A DNA stretch of 64,000 bases from Paraspadella gotoi. Its lineage: Eukaryota; Chaetognatha. Of the stretch, positions 27,942 to 41,400 are shown piece after piece. Location: assembly GCA_051294375.1 (NCBI GenBank), contig CM119267.1, positions 5,322,578 to 5,386,577 of the forward strand, read 5' to 3'. A model generated the notes under the pieces. The model searched no databases. It saw only the letters and a program-made list of their open reading frames with translations, and was not told where the DNA came from. A program made the position numbers and the translations under genes. Positions within the stretch are counted from its first letter, which is position 1. Every line of letters begins with the position of its first letter.

Positions 27942-29265
27942 ATGACGCCATTTGTATTCGTACTCCTTACCTTCGCGGTAGCCAGTCAAGCAGCAGACAT
28001 TTACCAGGTGAACTATGAAATCTCTCAAGTGTGAGGGCCCAAAAATTCCCCAAAATAATTATTGATTACCCGGAATGAAAAAAAAAGTATGGGTAAAATT
28101 ATGCCAAAATATCTTAAAAATAAATATATTTTTTCTCTGAGGACGGTCCCAATCATTCATTTCTAGGAAAACGATCAGAAACAAAAAGCTAATTTAATCG
28201 ATGATGACGATTATGGCGTTTTCGCCAGAACATAACACTATAAAATTAATTAATTATCAGACATGCGGGGGAGACGGGGAAATCACGAAGATCGACATTA
28301 ACGGATGCACCTCGCCGCCTTGCACGTTGCAGAAGGGGACGGATGCCAGCATGAGCGTCACTTTCAAAGCTCCGGTTAGACTCTTAAAAATCGATTCTAA
28401 ATTAAATTAAACGCTCATGTTAACTGCTAAAATTTTTATCAAAGATAATTTTGTATATAGATTTACATAAGTTCACTTAATTTCTCACATCTTTTTTAAA
28501 AATATAATTATTAAGCCTTTAATAAGCCTTTGCGACAACAACAACAACGACAACAACCGCGACAAGGAAACTGACATTTGACTAAGTATTTAATAGCATT
28601 TAATACTTTTGTTTGTTTTTTTTTTTTGTCTTTTCAGTCGGCGGCTGCTGCAGTGGATACTCAAGTCTATGGCTTGCTTCCGATGGGCATCAAAGTGCCT
28701 TTCGCCGTTCCCAATGGAAAAGCATGCGAGTCTGGCCAAATCAAGGTTGGTACAATTTCAAAAATACTATCTCATTTAAGTCTAAACATTCTTACTTTTA
28801 GCTTTTGATTGGCAATTAAATAAAAGCTAAAATTATCATATTCCCCCCAGTGCCCTTTGACTCCGGGAGACGAGTACGAATACAAAATCAAACTTCCAGT
28901 TTCAAAATTTTATCCCAGCCTTCGCTTGGTTGTTGAGTGGAATCTGAACGTAAGATTTAATTATTTAATTATTTAATTATTTAAAAATCGATATTTAAAG
29001 TCTTTGACAAAGAGACACGATTTTTTCTTGGATCGTTTAATTTTTTTAGTTACAAATTTGCATATCACATTTACACTTTAAATTATGTAACTAAATTAAA
29101 AGTAACACAATTTTTTTGCAAAAACCTGAACAAATAACCTATTCGAAATTGTATTTGTGTCAACCCTATATGTTTAACTTTCATCTTAATCAATCATTCC
29201 TTCCATAGGATGAAAATGGCGAAAAGCTTATTTGCTTCCGCTTTCCCGCTCAATTGAAGAGTTGA
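27942..29265 (+). CDS. NPC2: NPC2-like secreted lipid-binding protein (ML domain)
   Basis: Five exons, all joined at codon boundaries: 27942-28007, 28261-28374, 28638-28745, 28851-28949, 29209-29265; 147 residues. Exon 1 is a signal peptide (MTPFVFVLLTFAVASQAA). The mature part is an ML (MD-2-related lipid recognition) domain with the six conserved cysteines (TCGG, NGC, PPC, KAC, IKC, LIC). Family landmarks include INGCTSPPC, VYGLLPMGIKVPF, NGKACESGQIKCPLTPGDEY and VVEWNL. NPC2 proteins bind cholesterol and other lipids in lysosomes or, in arthropods, extracellularly; mite group 2 allergens belong here. One copy only is seen in this window. Length is normal for the family. Confidence 0.95.
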
Positions 29266-30273
29266 TTGATTCCAACGAAGACTTGATAATAAGTTTCATT
29301 TTTATTATTAATACTGAGACTTTTTGCATATAAAACTTTTTGTTAAATTATAGCAAAAATATACTTCTTAATTGGCGATGTAAGATCATCGACAAAAGTA
29401 AAAAAGGAATTATAATCATTTATGTGATAAATTAGTAAACCGATGCTAAGCTAGATTGGCGTCTATTATCAGAATGACATAAGAGTCATTGATAACTGTG
29501 GTGAAAAAAAATGTTTAAAACTTAAGACGATCAAAACAACTTCAGTAATCAAGATTAGACAAGATTAGATAATTGTTCGAGTTTTTGTATTTAACAATCG
29601 TAATAGTTCCGAATAGTTCCGAAAAAAAGGAAAAAAACATTCCCTGTAAAACCGAACTTTCTCTCGCAAACTCTATTTGTCCTGCCCAAACCGAGAATTT
29701 TCTTCCTACGCTCAGGGGAATGCTTACATTAAAAAGAAAAATCTCGCTTTTTGTTCAAACCCCCCCAAAAAAAATGTTCCCAACTGCCCCAAAGAAGGCC
29801 TTCGTCCGTCCTAAAGAAATATTTCTGAAGGGTTGGGAAAGGGGGTCTCTCGGGAATGGATCGAGCTAAGAAACATCTTCGCAACCCCGAAAATATCGTT
29901 GGAATTGCATCTTTGTCTCTCTCTCTCTCTCTCTATCCGTGCGACTCTTTCTCTCTCTCTCTCTCAATACGAGCACCGAGGACTCTCTCGCGCCCGGGTT
30001 GGAATCGGTTTGGTTCCATCTCTCTTTCCATCGTTTTCTCGCTCCCGCTGTTTTGGCAAAGCGCCTGAGTCAGCTCATCTGCGAGCCGGCATCGAACTGC
30101 GTTCCCTTTCCTATGTTTTTTTTTTCATTCGGCACAAAATTTGATTCGCGTCCTTTTTTATTATCTTCTCTTCTCGAAAAAGGATTCATTGTTTCTTCCT
30201 TAAATCCGACACGAAGGGAAAAATTGAATCCAAGAACGGATAGATACGACCCCAGAAGATAGAATAGTCGAAG
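29266..30273. other. intergenic stretch with CT repeats
   Basis: No supported gene. An interrupted (CT)n run lies at about 29912-29965. Open frames over this part are translations of the repeat. It precedes the next + strand gene and may contain its promoter or earlier exons. Confidence 0.5.
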
Positions 30274-31829
30274 ATGCTGTGTGGGGTAGAAATAATGCTG
30301 CAAGAGGCCAAGAAGATTGAAGAGCATGTCCATAACAGGAAAATACCTTTGGGTAAGTTACGTACGAAATCGTTATCGTTGTGTGCTCTAAATTTTTAAG
30401 CACTCAGCGACAGTATCTTTCGACTACAATATTTACAAAAATAGTTTCAAAAAGGCACAAAAATTAGCACACTTATCAAGAATTCTAGTTTAATAAAAAC
30501 ATTTTTTTCAAAATATGGACATGGTAGAAAATTGTTTTATGGCTAAATTTAGTCTAATTAAATATATCTAATATGAAAAATTATAAAAATTATCCATCCA
30601 TTTAACAAATAAGCTATCTTGTCCCTGACTTTGGTGGTTTAAGGCCTATATAATTAATCATATCTAATTAATAATATCTCGATTAAAATGAATTTTGTTA
30701 AGATACAGATACATATTGCACATTCCTGAAATGTACCACAGAAAAGTGTGATGTTTTATTCTAAATAGAGAACATCCGAGACAATGCACGAAAATTCTAT
30801 CACCAATGCGCAACGAATTTCACGCGTCTGCAATCCTGTGAAGAATCGGGGTCCTATTCCATTGAAGAAGTAAAAATAGATCTAGATTTATTGAGTGTTA
30901 TGCAGCAGGTACGCTTGCATTGCTTGCATAAAAATCAAAAGATAAAACGATTACTTTAATGAAGATCTCTGTGAATAACTGGTAATAAATTAACTCCGAT
31001 TTGTAGAGGACCATGCCTCTGAATCTCGTCGGACCAGAGATTTGATTCCCTTTTCGTTATGGCGTCGCAGGTGCACGAGAACGCGGACCAATTGGCCTCC
31101 TCGTGTGTGACCCTTTACGACTTGACCCACGGCGAAGTAATTCCCGACAGATTCGACTCATTCTCCCGCGGAATTCTCAACATCGACAGCGACTTCAAGG
31201 TCTCGCATGTTAAAAATAAAAGGCTAAATAAAAATAAAATTATTATTATTACAATAAAAATCATAATTTTTATTGTAATAATACTCATCGATGATTTGGT
31301 AATTCACTTAAGTAAATGCTTTTTGAGCTAAGTAATAAGAATTGGTTCTTTTTTTCTTTTCAACAAGATGTGCGTCCTGCAATATTTCGAAGGCTTCATA
31401 GGGTCATCCACCGAAATCCCGGACGATACAAAAATCTACGAATGGGATTTGCGAAGAAACAAGGATCCAATTTCTATTGCCATCGAGCCCTTGACCAGGT
31501 TACAAAATTGGCCATTTTTATAGTTTTCTTAAAACGTATAAAATTTCAAATTTTCCAGGTACCTTATAACCCGAAAGCCGACTTGCAGTACTCTCTCTGT
31601 TCTCGACGAATTGGACAGTTGGAAAGAGGTAATTTTCTTTCAACCCTCTGGTAATAACTAACTCGAAATACAAACGTAATGAAGTAAATAGCTTCTAAAT
31701 ATTTTCTTAAAACAGGTCGAAGAATTCGACGACGGGTTAACCTACTGGAAAGCGCGCGATTCCGTATTGAAGCACGTACAAGAAAATAAGAAAATGTACG
31801 TGTCATTGGCGCGATCGCCAAGAAAGTAG
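30274..31829 (+). CDS. unrecognised 220-residue protein
   Basis: Six exons: 30274-30352, 30769-30908, 31071-31199, 31368-31498, 31559-31628, 31716-31829; all GT-AG and in phase, ending in TAG. The product is hydrophilic and mixed-charge, with no signal peptide or membrane segment from the chosen ATG. Cys occur singly (MLCG, HQCAT, QSCEE, SSCVT, MCVL, PTCST). Recognisable stretches are EEHVHNRKIPLGENIRD, LYDLTHGEVIPDRFDSFSRG and IYEWDLRRNKDPISIAIEP. Regular codon use and consistent splicing argue that it is real, but I do not recognise a family and name no function. Earlier exons could exist, since a second in-frame ATG follows seven codons later and upstream sequence is poor in landmarks. Confidence 0.65.
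30585..30648 (+). repeat. fragment of repeat family B
   Basis: Matches the family B inner end: ATTATCCATCCATTTAACAA, then ATAAGCTATCTTGTCCCTGA and TTTGGTGGTTTAAGGCC. It lies in the first intron of the 220-residue gene. Confidence 0.65.
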
Positions 31830-32447
31830 TAAAAATAAGTTGGTTTTGTCCTTACGTAGTCGCTTTTCATTTTACTGTTTATTTTCCCATCACGCCGCTT
31901 TTGTCGTGCCTTTTGAAATATATTTACAATATTTAGCTGTTTTGTACCGTTTATTATTCCTATCTCTTGACTTATACTCAACGTATGCAGAAAAAAATGA
32001 GTCAGCGCGCAAGAAGTCGATGCTTTGGATCAGCCCAGAAAGTGACCATTAGTTAATGTAATTCTTAGCCTGACAACTTGGTTAATGAACAATAATGAAT
32101 AACATTTTGAAACAATCATTTATTCAGCATTAGCGATGAAACAAACAGTTCTCGGTTTTCATCCTCTCTCTCTCTCTGGACCGCTAAATGAATGCAAACT
32201 AAAACTAGAAAAAAAGCAAGACAATCCAATTACGAGTCTTGAAAGAAGGGGGAAAATCTATTCAATGATTCTGGTGGAAATATGATAAAAGCATTTACAA
32301 AATGAAGGCATTTGTAATAGAATACAATTTGAAAAATGGAGAGGGAGAGGTGGGTGAGAGGAAACGAAAATACGATAAAACTACGACCACAATACCTAGT
32401 GGATAGTTGATAAGAAACAGAAAAAAAAAACCGTAAACAATCAAACA
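31830..32447. other. convergent intergenic stretch
   Basis: Lies between the stop codons of the + strand 220-residue gene and the - strand DIDO/pps gene. AT-rich; it should hold both 3' untranslated regions. No other gene seen. Confidence 0.6.
32119..32124 (-). other. candidate polyadenylation signal AATAAA
   Basis: AATAAA on the - strand about 325 bases beyond the stop of the DIDO/pps gene. Confidence 0.45.
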
Positions 32448-35400
32448 CTACCTGTTCCCCCGATAATTTCCGCGACCGCCCCTGCCTCCTCGATAGCCAC
32501 GATTTCCCGCTGCCATCTGCCCCTGCCTTGGCCGTAGCCGTCGTCACCCCCTCCGCCCCCCCAGTAGCCATCTTCCCCGCCACCTCGTCGTAGTGTCCCC
32601 CTCCTCCTCGGTGGTGCTCGTTCCCTTCGCCGTAATATTCCCGCCCGTCCTCTCTCGGCCGGTTAAACCTCGGAGGCCTATCTCCACGCATCGGCGGACG
32701 TCCACCGCCGCCACGATTGAACCCCTGGCCATGCGAGGGTGGGCGGCCTCCTCCTCCACCGCCCATAGGAAAAGGAGGCCCTCCATGATTCGGCGGCGGG
32801 CCCCCTTGATGAACCTGGCCTGGAGGAGGGCCACGAATTGGCGGTCCTCCTTGAAAATGTTGATTAGGCGCGTTGTTGTTGTAGTTGGAATTGGGAGGCA
32901 TTTGGCTGTGAGGCCCCGGGGCAAATTGCGCCGGCGGCGGCCCCGAGGGAGGGAAAGGCATGGTGCTTGGGGGCTGCCCTGTAAGACCGTGGTTGGGCAG
33001 GGGAACGAAGTTCTGGGTGGGCATCATTCCCGGCGGAGGCGACGAGAAATCGGGCAGGGGTTGAGGATTCGTGGGAGTATTGACGACGCCGAATGCAGGG
33101 AGGCCTGGCGGGGGAGCCGCGGGTCCGAAGCCGCCGGGACCAGGAGCTTGCTGAAAGACGGGTATCGGCGGAGGCAGTGGCCCCGCTTCCGCCGCGATGG
33201 AATTTTGTTGGAAAACCGGCGCCGGAGGCGCGTCTCCGCCCTCCGTCGGGTAGGAAGGAATTGGCTCGCCCGGCATAGTCGGCGGCGGGCCCCCAGAGGA
33301 AGCAGCGACGGACGGCGGCATTGAGCGGTAATCCACATCCCCGTAATCGATTCCCTGATCGGAACTGACAGCCGGGAGAACCACGGGCGGCGGAGGGATT
33401 TCGTCTATTTTAGGCCTCTGCTGCTCTTGTGGCTTGGATTGGTCGCTGGATCGCTCGGCTGCGTTTACCGCTCCCAAAACGTTCTTTAACTCTTCGACGC
33501 TTATACCAGAACCGCCGCCAAAAAGGGAGCCCAGGTCAATTCCCGAAATTTCAGCTTGGGAGGTCGAAGAATCGGCAGCCACCGGGCGTAGTCGGGGATC
33601 CACGGGAAATTCCTCCACGTCCGGATCCTCGGAGATGACAGGCGTTTCGACGGGAGGGTCCATTGACGGCGCTGGCGTTGAATCCGTCGAAAGCGTTTTG
33701 GGCGACGAAGAAGGCACGAAGATGGGCAGAGGGGGGAGGTCATCGACAGCAGCAGAAGTGGAAGCGGCGGGTTCTTCTTCCGGGGCGCCTTCGTCCGAGC
33801 TGGAGAGACGTCTTGTCCGTTCCTCCTCGCCGGTCTTAGAGAGCTCGTCGATTCGCTGCTTGAGACTAAACGATTTGAGCCCGGAAAACATTCCCGACAT
33901 GCTCCCGCCCTTTTTCACGGGACCCTGTTTGGTGATTGAGACAGTGGCGGCGGCAGTAGCGTCCTCTCCGTCCTCGACGCCCTCGTTCGGCTTTCGCATC
34001 CCTTTTGGCCAAAGAGCTTCCGTCGTCTTCCGGAGTAAATCGAAGCCGAGATCGATCTTGTTTTTTCCTAAACCGGGAATGGCATTGGCGCCATCCGATT
34101 TTTCGGGAGATGTGTCGGGGGTGGAATCCGCCTCGCCCGGCGTCGTCGCGCGCTTCGAATCAGCAGAGGCGGCGCCGGAGCCTTTGCCGCCCATGAGTTC
34201 GACCTCCATGTCGCCGGGTTCGTCGCGCGTAGGCGTGCATTGCCCCTCTTCGTCACGGGTGGGCGTTCCGGCGTCGCTCGTCGTCTCTGCAAGACTCGGA
34301 TCCTGAATTTAAAATTTACATTTAGTGAGTGACATTCAGAAACTAAAAATTATTTCAGTGCCTCAAAGATTCAAAAACCAACCTCCGAATTTGACGGCGT
34401 CTCTGTAGAAAAGACTTCGTCGTCTGCCGACTCGCTCCTCTCGGCGACGATCTTCGGCATGCTCCCCGAACGAGTCGTCGGTGGAAGTGGAATGGATTCC
34501 AAAGGCGGCGAGATGACGTCCGGCGGCACCACACCCTTCACGGCCCCCCAAATGCGGTCGTCGACGTCGCCCTTTACCGAAGCGAGGCCAAACACAGAGG
34601 GTTTGGGTGGCGGGGGCGGAGGAGGCGGGGGTGGATCGTCGTCCTCGGTGGCGCGCTCGGGATCGTAAGGAGCGTCTCCCTCGTAGGACGGAGCGTCCGA
34701 AGAAGATCCCCGTTCTTTGGACGAATGTTGATTCCTCTCACTCTTTTCTCTACTCTTGCTGCGATCGCTGTCCCATCGACTAGATTTGAGCTCGTCCATG
34801 ATTCGATCGTCCCTATCTCTCACGTCTTTGGAGTCCTTCTCCGGTTCCGTCCTACTTCTCCGACCACGCCTCTCCTCTCGCTCTCTGTCGCTCTCTCTCC
34901 TTCGGCCGCGTTCGTCCCAGTTCGATCGCGATCTCTTTCTGGATTTCTCTCGTCTTTCGTCGTCGTCGTCGTCGACCCGTTCGTGTCTTTCGTCCCTGCC
35001 ACGTTTGTGTCTTTCGTCCTTGTCTCGTTCGTGTCTTTCGACCCAGTCTTCCTTGTCCCTCTCGTGCCTTTTGTTGCGCTCCGATCCTTCGTCGGCGTCT
35101 CTCTCGTGTCTTCCGATTCTGTCTCGATGTCTATCGTCCCAGTCTCTAATAGCTCTTTCGTCACGATCTTTTTTAACCTGCTCCTCTTCCCTCTCACGCG
35201 CGCGACGTCCGTCTGCCCTTTCCGGCTCCGCCTCCTTTTCCGCAATCGCTTTCCTGGAGGCCTCCCATACTTCCCAATCGCTCTTGTCCTTGGATCTTGA
35301 TCTCCTTTCTCCCGTTTCCTCTCGCTCCATTCTGGTCTCGACATCACATCTCCCGAACCTCTCGTCCTTGTCCAACTTAGGGGATGGGTGGGTGTAGTTG

Positions 35401-38400
35401 GGGAAACTCTCGTGAGGTTCCGGCCCTGAATTGGTTCTGTCCAAACGGCTTATGCGAGCCTTCGGGTTGACTTGTTTCGGTGGAAAAAGTGAAGACTTCT
35501 CGCTTTTCCCTCGCTCAAAAGCGAGGATTCTTTCGTCCGTGTCCATGTTTCGATGGTCAATGTCTCTGATTCTTTCGTCAATGTCCATAGACTCCGACCT
35601 TACGGACTTTTTCTCGACATCTCGAACCCGTTCGTCGACGTCCTTCGAGACAACCTTAGCGGGCCGCCGATCAGCAGAGTCGGGACGTCGATCAGGCGGA
35701 GGCGTGTCTCGCGGCAACGGGATCGCCGACAAAGAAGTTTCGGAGACGACAGCGGCGGCGAGAGGAGGCGGAGGGGGCGGAGGTGAAGGCGGCGGCGGCG
35801 GCGTGGAAGAGGTAGAGGCCGCATCTGCTTCCATGCCCGCTGCCTCGTTTTTAAGCGAGGATTTTTCCTCCGATTGCGGCGGCTGAAGCTGCTGACCCAA
35901 TTTGCGGCGCTGCTGCTCAACTTTTTCCTCGAGTTTTTTCAAGAGACGCTGCTTCTCGTCGACGCTATCCGTAGAGGCGATTTTTGCGAGAAATAAAGAT
36001 GTCGCTTCCTAATTGGGCAAACAGTGATTAGTAAGGCGGGCCAAAATTAAACACTTTTTATAACATCTAGACTAGATTCTAGTTCTTTCAAAAAAAATCT
36101 TTTTTCCTTCTACTTTTTTGAATTAGTTCATTGGGTTGTTAAATATTTATTAATATATAACAAATGACAATTTTTTTTAAATTTTGTTTTTTAAGAAAAG
36201 ATTCTTTTAAAGCTTAAAAAGGTAATACTATAATTTTTTAAAAGTTTGACTATAAATTGGTTAAAAATAAACAAAATCTTAAAAAATCATCATCATTGGC
36301 TTAATTTTATATTTTTTTTTATAATTTTTATCAATGAAAAAAAAATTTAAAAATATAATAATAACCTTTATCCTTTATCTAACTTTTAAAGCTTTATCAG
36401 AATCTATTTAAACATTTAAATTTTTTTTTATATTTTATGTAGTAATAAAATAATTTTTAAATTCTTCCGTGCGCTTATCTATCTTAATCTTATAAATCTT
36501 AAATCTTAAATCTTAAAACTATTTTCATTTTCATATTCTCTAACAGTCACTTTACCATTATTTATTTGAGAGAACTTCTCGTTTTCTACCGGTTCCGGCC
36601 GAGTGATGAGGTCATATCAACGATTCAACATACAAATAATTTTGCTTATTTACTGACAAGATAGTTTTTTTGATGATCAAACCTGAGGATTTGAGGTTTT
36701 GGAGATTTCCTCGATGATCGTGTCCGTCTCCGCAGCCTCTTTGGCTCCATCGGCCTCGTCGGGAATGGAGGAGATCTCCATGTCGGTCTCCTCGAGATTT
36801 GAATCATCCCCGGATTTCGGCATCACCCAGGGGGTCTCGTCCTCGGGGTTGTATGCTTCCTCCTCCTCTTCATCTTCCGCGGTTTTGTCGTCGTGGGCGT
36901 ATTGCTTGACGATGGAATCGGCGCTAAACTTTTCGGACAACTCCCCAGTCTTCACCAAAGCGCGTTTCTCTTCGTCTTTGAGGCGCCGCTTTCTCTGCTT
37001 GTCCGACTCTTTGCTCCGTTTCTCGGGGGGCGTGGCTTCCGCAGAGTTTTCTGGCACCGGCGCTGGTTCGAGTGGTCGTTTCGCGGTGCGATGCCGAATG
37101 ATGACGCCGATGAGCATGTGTGGGCGCTTTTCTTCGAAGCCCGGGCCGTCGAAGGGGAGAAGAACGCCTAGGATAGACGAGGATTGATATTTGAAGATAT
37201 TGAAACTTTTTCAAATTGTAATAACTTGTTTAACCTAATTACGTTTTAATTTGTAATATTTCGAAGTGTCAAAATATTATAATTATGCCTAACTTTGAAA
37301 TATAATTTCATGGAAGCGACTGAATGACTAATAATTTTATTATTTGATCACAAATTTATTAAATTCTTTTTCCTCACTTGGAACTTTCGAGTTTGCCGCC
37401 AAGGGGACGATGTACATGTCCTTGATGACTTTAGAAGCGCCAGAGATGACTCCATATCGATTCCTCCCGAGGAGATAGGAGTACATCTGGACGTAGTGGA
37501 CCTTCTCCTCCTCCGTGGCCGCGTGGAATCGCACGACGATCAATTCCTTCGTCGGGTTCATCTTCATCTTCCCGATGTAATCCCAGGCGGTTTGCGGAGG
37601 AATCCGGCCGCAAATGTGCAGGTGATCCTTGAGATCCTGCTTGATGGTTTCCGAGGCGCCAGAGACGGCGTAAGCCAACGTGACGAACTTTTCCATGTCG
37701 GAGCTGGAGATGAATCCCTTCCAGATGGCGCGGTCGACCGTGAATCTCTCCTTGTGCGGCGGCGCCCCTTCCCTGCTCTTTACGGCGCCAGAGCCGCCGG
37801 GCGTAGATCCGCCGTCGACGAGAGTCGATTTGATGCGTTCGTCGACGTCTTCCTTCGCCGCCGATTTCTCGCGCTCTCGTCCAACGGATCCGGTTCGGCG
37901 CTTGTCGTCTCTCGGATCGCTTCTCGGATCGCTTCTCGGATCGCTTCTCGGATCGCTTCTCGGATCCTTATGGTCAAGAGGGGGCGGGGCGACCGCTGTT
38001 TCCTGAACGGCGTTTGACTTTCTGAGTCGTGGATCCGCTGATACGACGGGCGGCACTGGCTGAGGTGGAGTCGGAATAACTTGACGAGAAGTCTCCGAGA
38101 TTTCGGTGTCGCTCAGGGACGGAAGAGCGGGATCGCTTCGATTGAGAATCGCCTCGAATTCGATCATCGACTGCTCGTGAGAAGGTGTCGTGGAATCTTC
38201 CGACGTTTCCTTGATCACTTCCTTTGACACTTTCAGCTTTTTGGGTTCAGGCTGCTTGAGCGTCTTTGCGGAGACCTTTCCCGTGCAGATCTTGCAATTG
38301 AGGTCGAAAAGATGGGCATGGTGCTGAGAAGTGGTGTCGCCGAGAGTCGTGGAAAAAATATCCGGCAGCGAAGACGGAGCGGGCTCCGGAGTCGGCTCTG

Positions 38401-41400
38401 TTTTAACGACTTTAGGTTCGAGTTTGGCCGACGCCGGGGCATCGGTCGTCGAGGATGTAGATTCACGTTTGACATCCTTCTTGACTGGGGACGCGGATCG
38501 TTGCTTGACTAGTTCTTCTTGTTCCTCTTTACCATCCTTTTTCTCCTTTGTCCCTTCCTCTTCTTCTTCCGTCTTCTCCTTCAGTTCTTCCTCTTCCTTG
38601 GGAGTCGGGGGTTTTTCGTCTATGATCTTCCCCTCGTCCTTGACGATCTCGATCTCTCCCTTGTGAGTGATCTTCCGCACGATGGCGGTGGCGGCGTTTT
38701 TCTTCTCTTCCTCCTCCTTGGCTATCACCATCTCCAGTTCCTTCTTCCGCTCCAAGTCCCTCCATTGCGACAGTTCTTTCGAGGCTAATTCCTCGGGGCT
38801 TAGGTTGACCAACTTCTTCGGGGTCAATCCTCCTCGGAGGATCTTCCGGTACAACCCCTGATTCTTCTGATCCTTGATGTTGAAGAGCACGCTGCGATAT
38901 TTGGCCTTGTACTTGGTGTTGGTTTCTCCGTGAAGCAGAAAGAGTTGCTCCTCGATGTTGGAAGCGATCTTCCTGATCTCAAACTCTGGGATCTTGACCG
39001 GATTTTCCGCCTCGTTGTTCCTCTGCAAAAGGAGATCCTTGAGAGACTTTCGCACGTTTTTTCTGATGGTTTCCGAGCTTAACTCCAGCTGCTTTTTCTT
39101 CTCCTGCTCGTGACGATCCTGTTCCCTTTTTAGCTTTTCCATTTTCTTCCTCTTCTTTTCCTCCTTGGCGGCGGCGAGCTTGGAGGCCTCTTCCTCCGAT
39201 TCGTCGTCGCTGATGATCTTTCGCTTTTTGGAAGGAGTCGTCGTCTCCGTCTTCTCTTTGCCGTAAAGCTTGGTGGAGACGGGGCTAGTTTTGTCGCCGT
39301 CACTGTTAGTCCTTTGTTTTCCCGGGCTGATTTTGTCCCCGTCGAGTTTGGATTCCTTATGATGGTGATGGTGATCCTTGTGCTTGGGCGCCTCGGGTCG
39401 CAAAACCTGAAATCTCGGATTGTCCCTCAACCATTGGACGAGATTGGCGGCCGTCGGGGCGCGAGGCCCGGTTAAGAGGCGTCCAGTTTTTTTTTCGATA
39501 ACGATGACTCGCTCGCATTTTCTGGTGGGCGTGTCGGCGTCCCCGAGCTCCCCTTTCTTCAGCGGGGGATGATCCTTGCTGAGGATGGAAAGCTCTTCGA
39601 CGATCCGGTGCGAGGAGAGTCCCAAACGTCTACGTTTGTCCTCTGAAATAATAACAATTTTAGTTAACAAGAATGTTTTCACTGTTGATTTCCGCTCAAG
39701 AATTGTTGACTTTAAAACGGAATGTTTTGAAAGGAGACTGGAAAAATATTTTTTTCACAAAAATTCTTTTTGGACCTCGCCAATTTTTTTTTCTTTTTCA
39801 AAATTTATAAACTTAAAATTTATAACTTCAGCGTGAGTCGTTCTAAGTTAAAATCATATAAAAATTACATATAAGTAACAAGAGAACTTTCGTTTTAATT
39901 AATTAAATGTATTCTTAATTGATTAACTCAAAAACAAATGCCTAACACACTAACATACCCGCAATAAGCCTGAGCGACTCGTGCGCATGATCGGCAATGC
40001 ATTCTTCCCCACAATAGACCGAACTGAGTTTGGTTGGCTTTCCGCAAACGATGCAAGTCCCGTCCGCGTATTTCGCCTTGACGTCGGAAGCGGGTGGCCG
40101 AGCCTCCGCGTCCTTCTTGGCGACGTCTCCTTTCTTCGGCGTCTCGTTGGCCTCCGCCGGCGGTTTTTCCTTAACGACTGGCCTTTTGTCCTGCGGCGGC
40201 TTTTCCCCTTTCTTCTCCGCCGTAGCCTTTTCCTTTTCTTTTACCTTTTCCTTTTCCTTTACTTTCTCCTCGCCAGCCTTCTGATCGGCATCCGCGACGT
40301 TGTCCTCCTCGGCGGAGGAAGCGTCGATGTTCCAGAAGCGGCCCTTTCCCTCCGTCAAGACTCGTTTTCCGTCGGGCGACGTTTTCATTCCCTTCTTTTT
40401 CTTCTTCCTCTTCGGAGCCGCCTCCTTCTCCGCCCGGCGCGCCTGCTTGCACTTGGGGCAGACGTAGTCGACCCCATATTTTTCCATGTCGCGCCCCATG
40501 ACCTTCGTGATGCCGACGCATTCTCCATGGTACCACTCGTCGCAGAGGTCGCAGCAAATCATGAAACGATCGTCGTAGGGCTTGCGGCAAATGCACCACA
40601 GTTTGTTGGGGTCGTCGTCGGCCATTCTGTCGTCCTCTTCGTCGTCATCTTCCTCTTCCTCGTCGTCTTCCTCGTCCTCTTCTCCGTCGCTGTCGTCGTC
40701 CGCCTTGGCCTTTTTCGTCCGCTTCTCTTCCTTCGATGCTGTTTTTCCCGAATCGTCGGCTTTCGTTTTATCTTTTTCCTTGACCAGATTTTCCTTCCTT
40801 TTTCCCGGGGATTTTTTGGGCGACGAAGACGATAGTACCTCATCCTCCGTAGTTTCGCCATCGGCCATCGACTGAACGTTCATATCGAAACTGACCGATT
40901 TTCTCTTAAGCTTTCCGGCTCCGTCCTCGGCTTCTCCGCCGGACGGTGCCCCTTGGGCAGCCCCTTCGAACCCCGCGTCCATGAGAAACTCCCCAGTTCC
41001 GCTCTGTACCAAAACTAGCCTGGACTCGCCGCTTGGTGTCGTTTCGATCTTCAACTCTAACGTCGCCGCTTCCGGAACGGGAGGCGCCGTCGACGTTTCA
41101 GCGATTAGCGTCGTCGGAGCGGGATTCTGTTCGGTCAAAGATACGGCAGCGGCTGGAGCGGCAGCGGCAGTGACCGTAGCAGGGGAAGTCGTCGGCTTTG
41201 TTGTCCCTTTAGGCTTTTCCGGCATCTTATCCGGCGTGCTAAACAACGCTTCCTCCGCCAACAGATGCTCCCTCTGTTTCTGCTTTTCTTTCTCCTTCAT
41301 TAACTTTCTCTTCTCTTTTAGCTTCCTCTCCCGCTCCTTGGCCTCCTCCGCCTGCCGGGCCTTGAGCTCCTCCAATTCCTTCTCCTTTCTCCTCAGCCTC

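Noticed and set aside
32230-32447. Continuation of the large - strand open frame beyond the proposed DIDO/pps stop
   Set aside because: It reads a hydrophobic AT-rich 3' untranslated sequence; the RGG-type ending with stop at 32448 in another frame is more credible.
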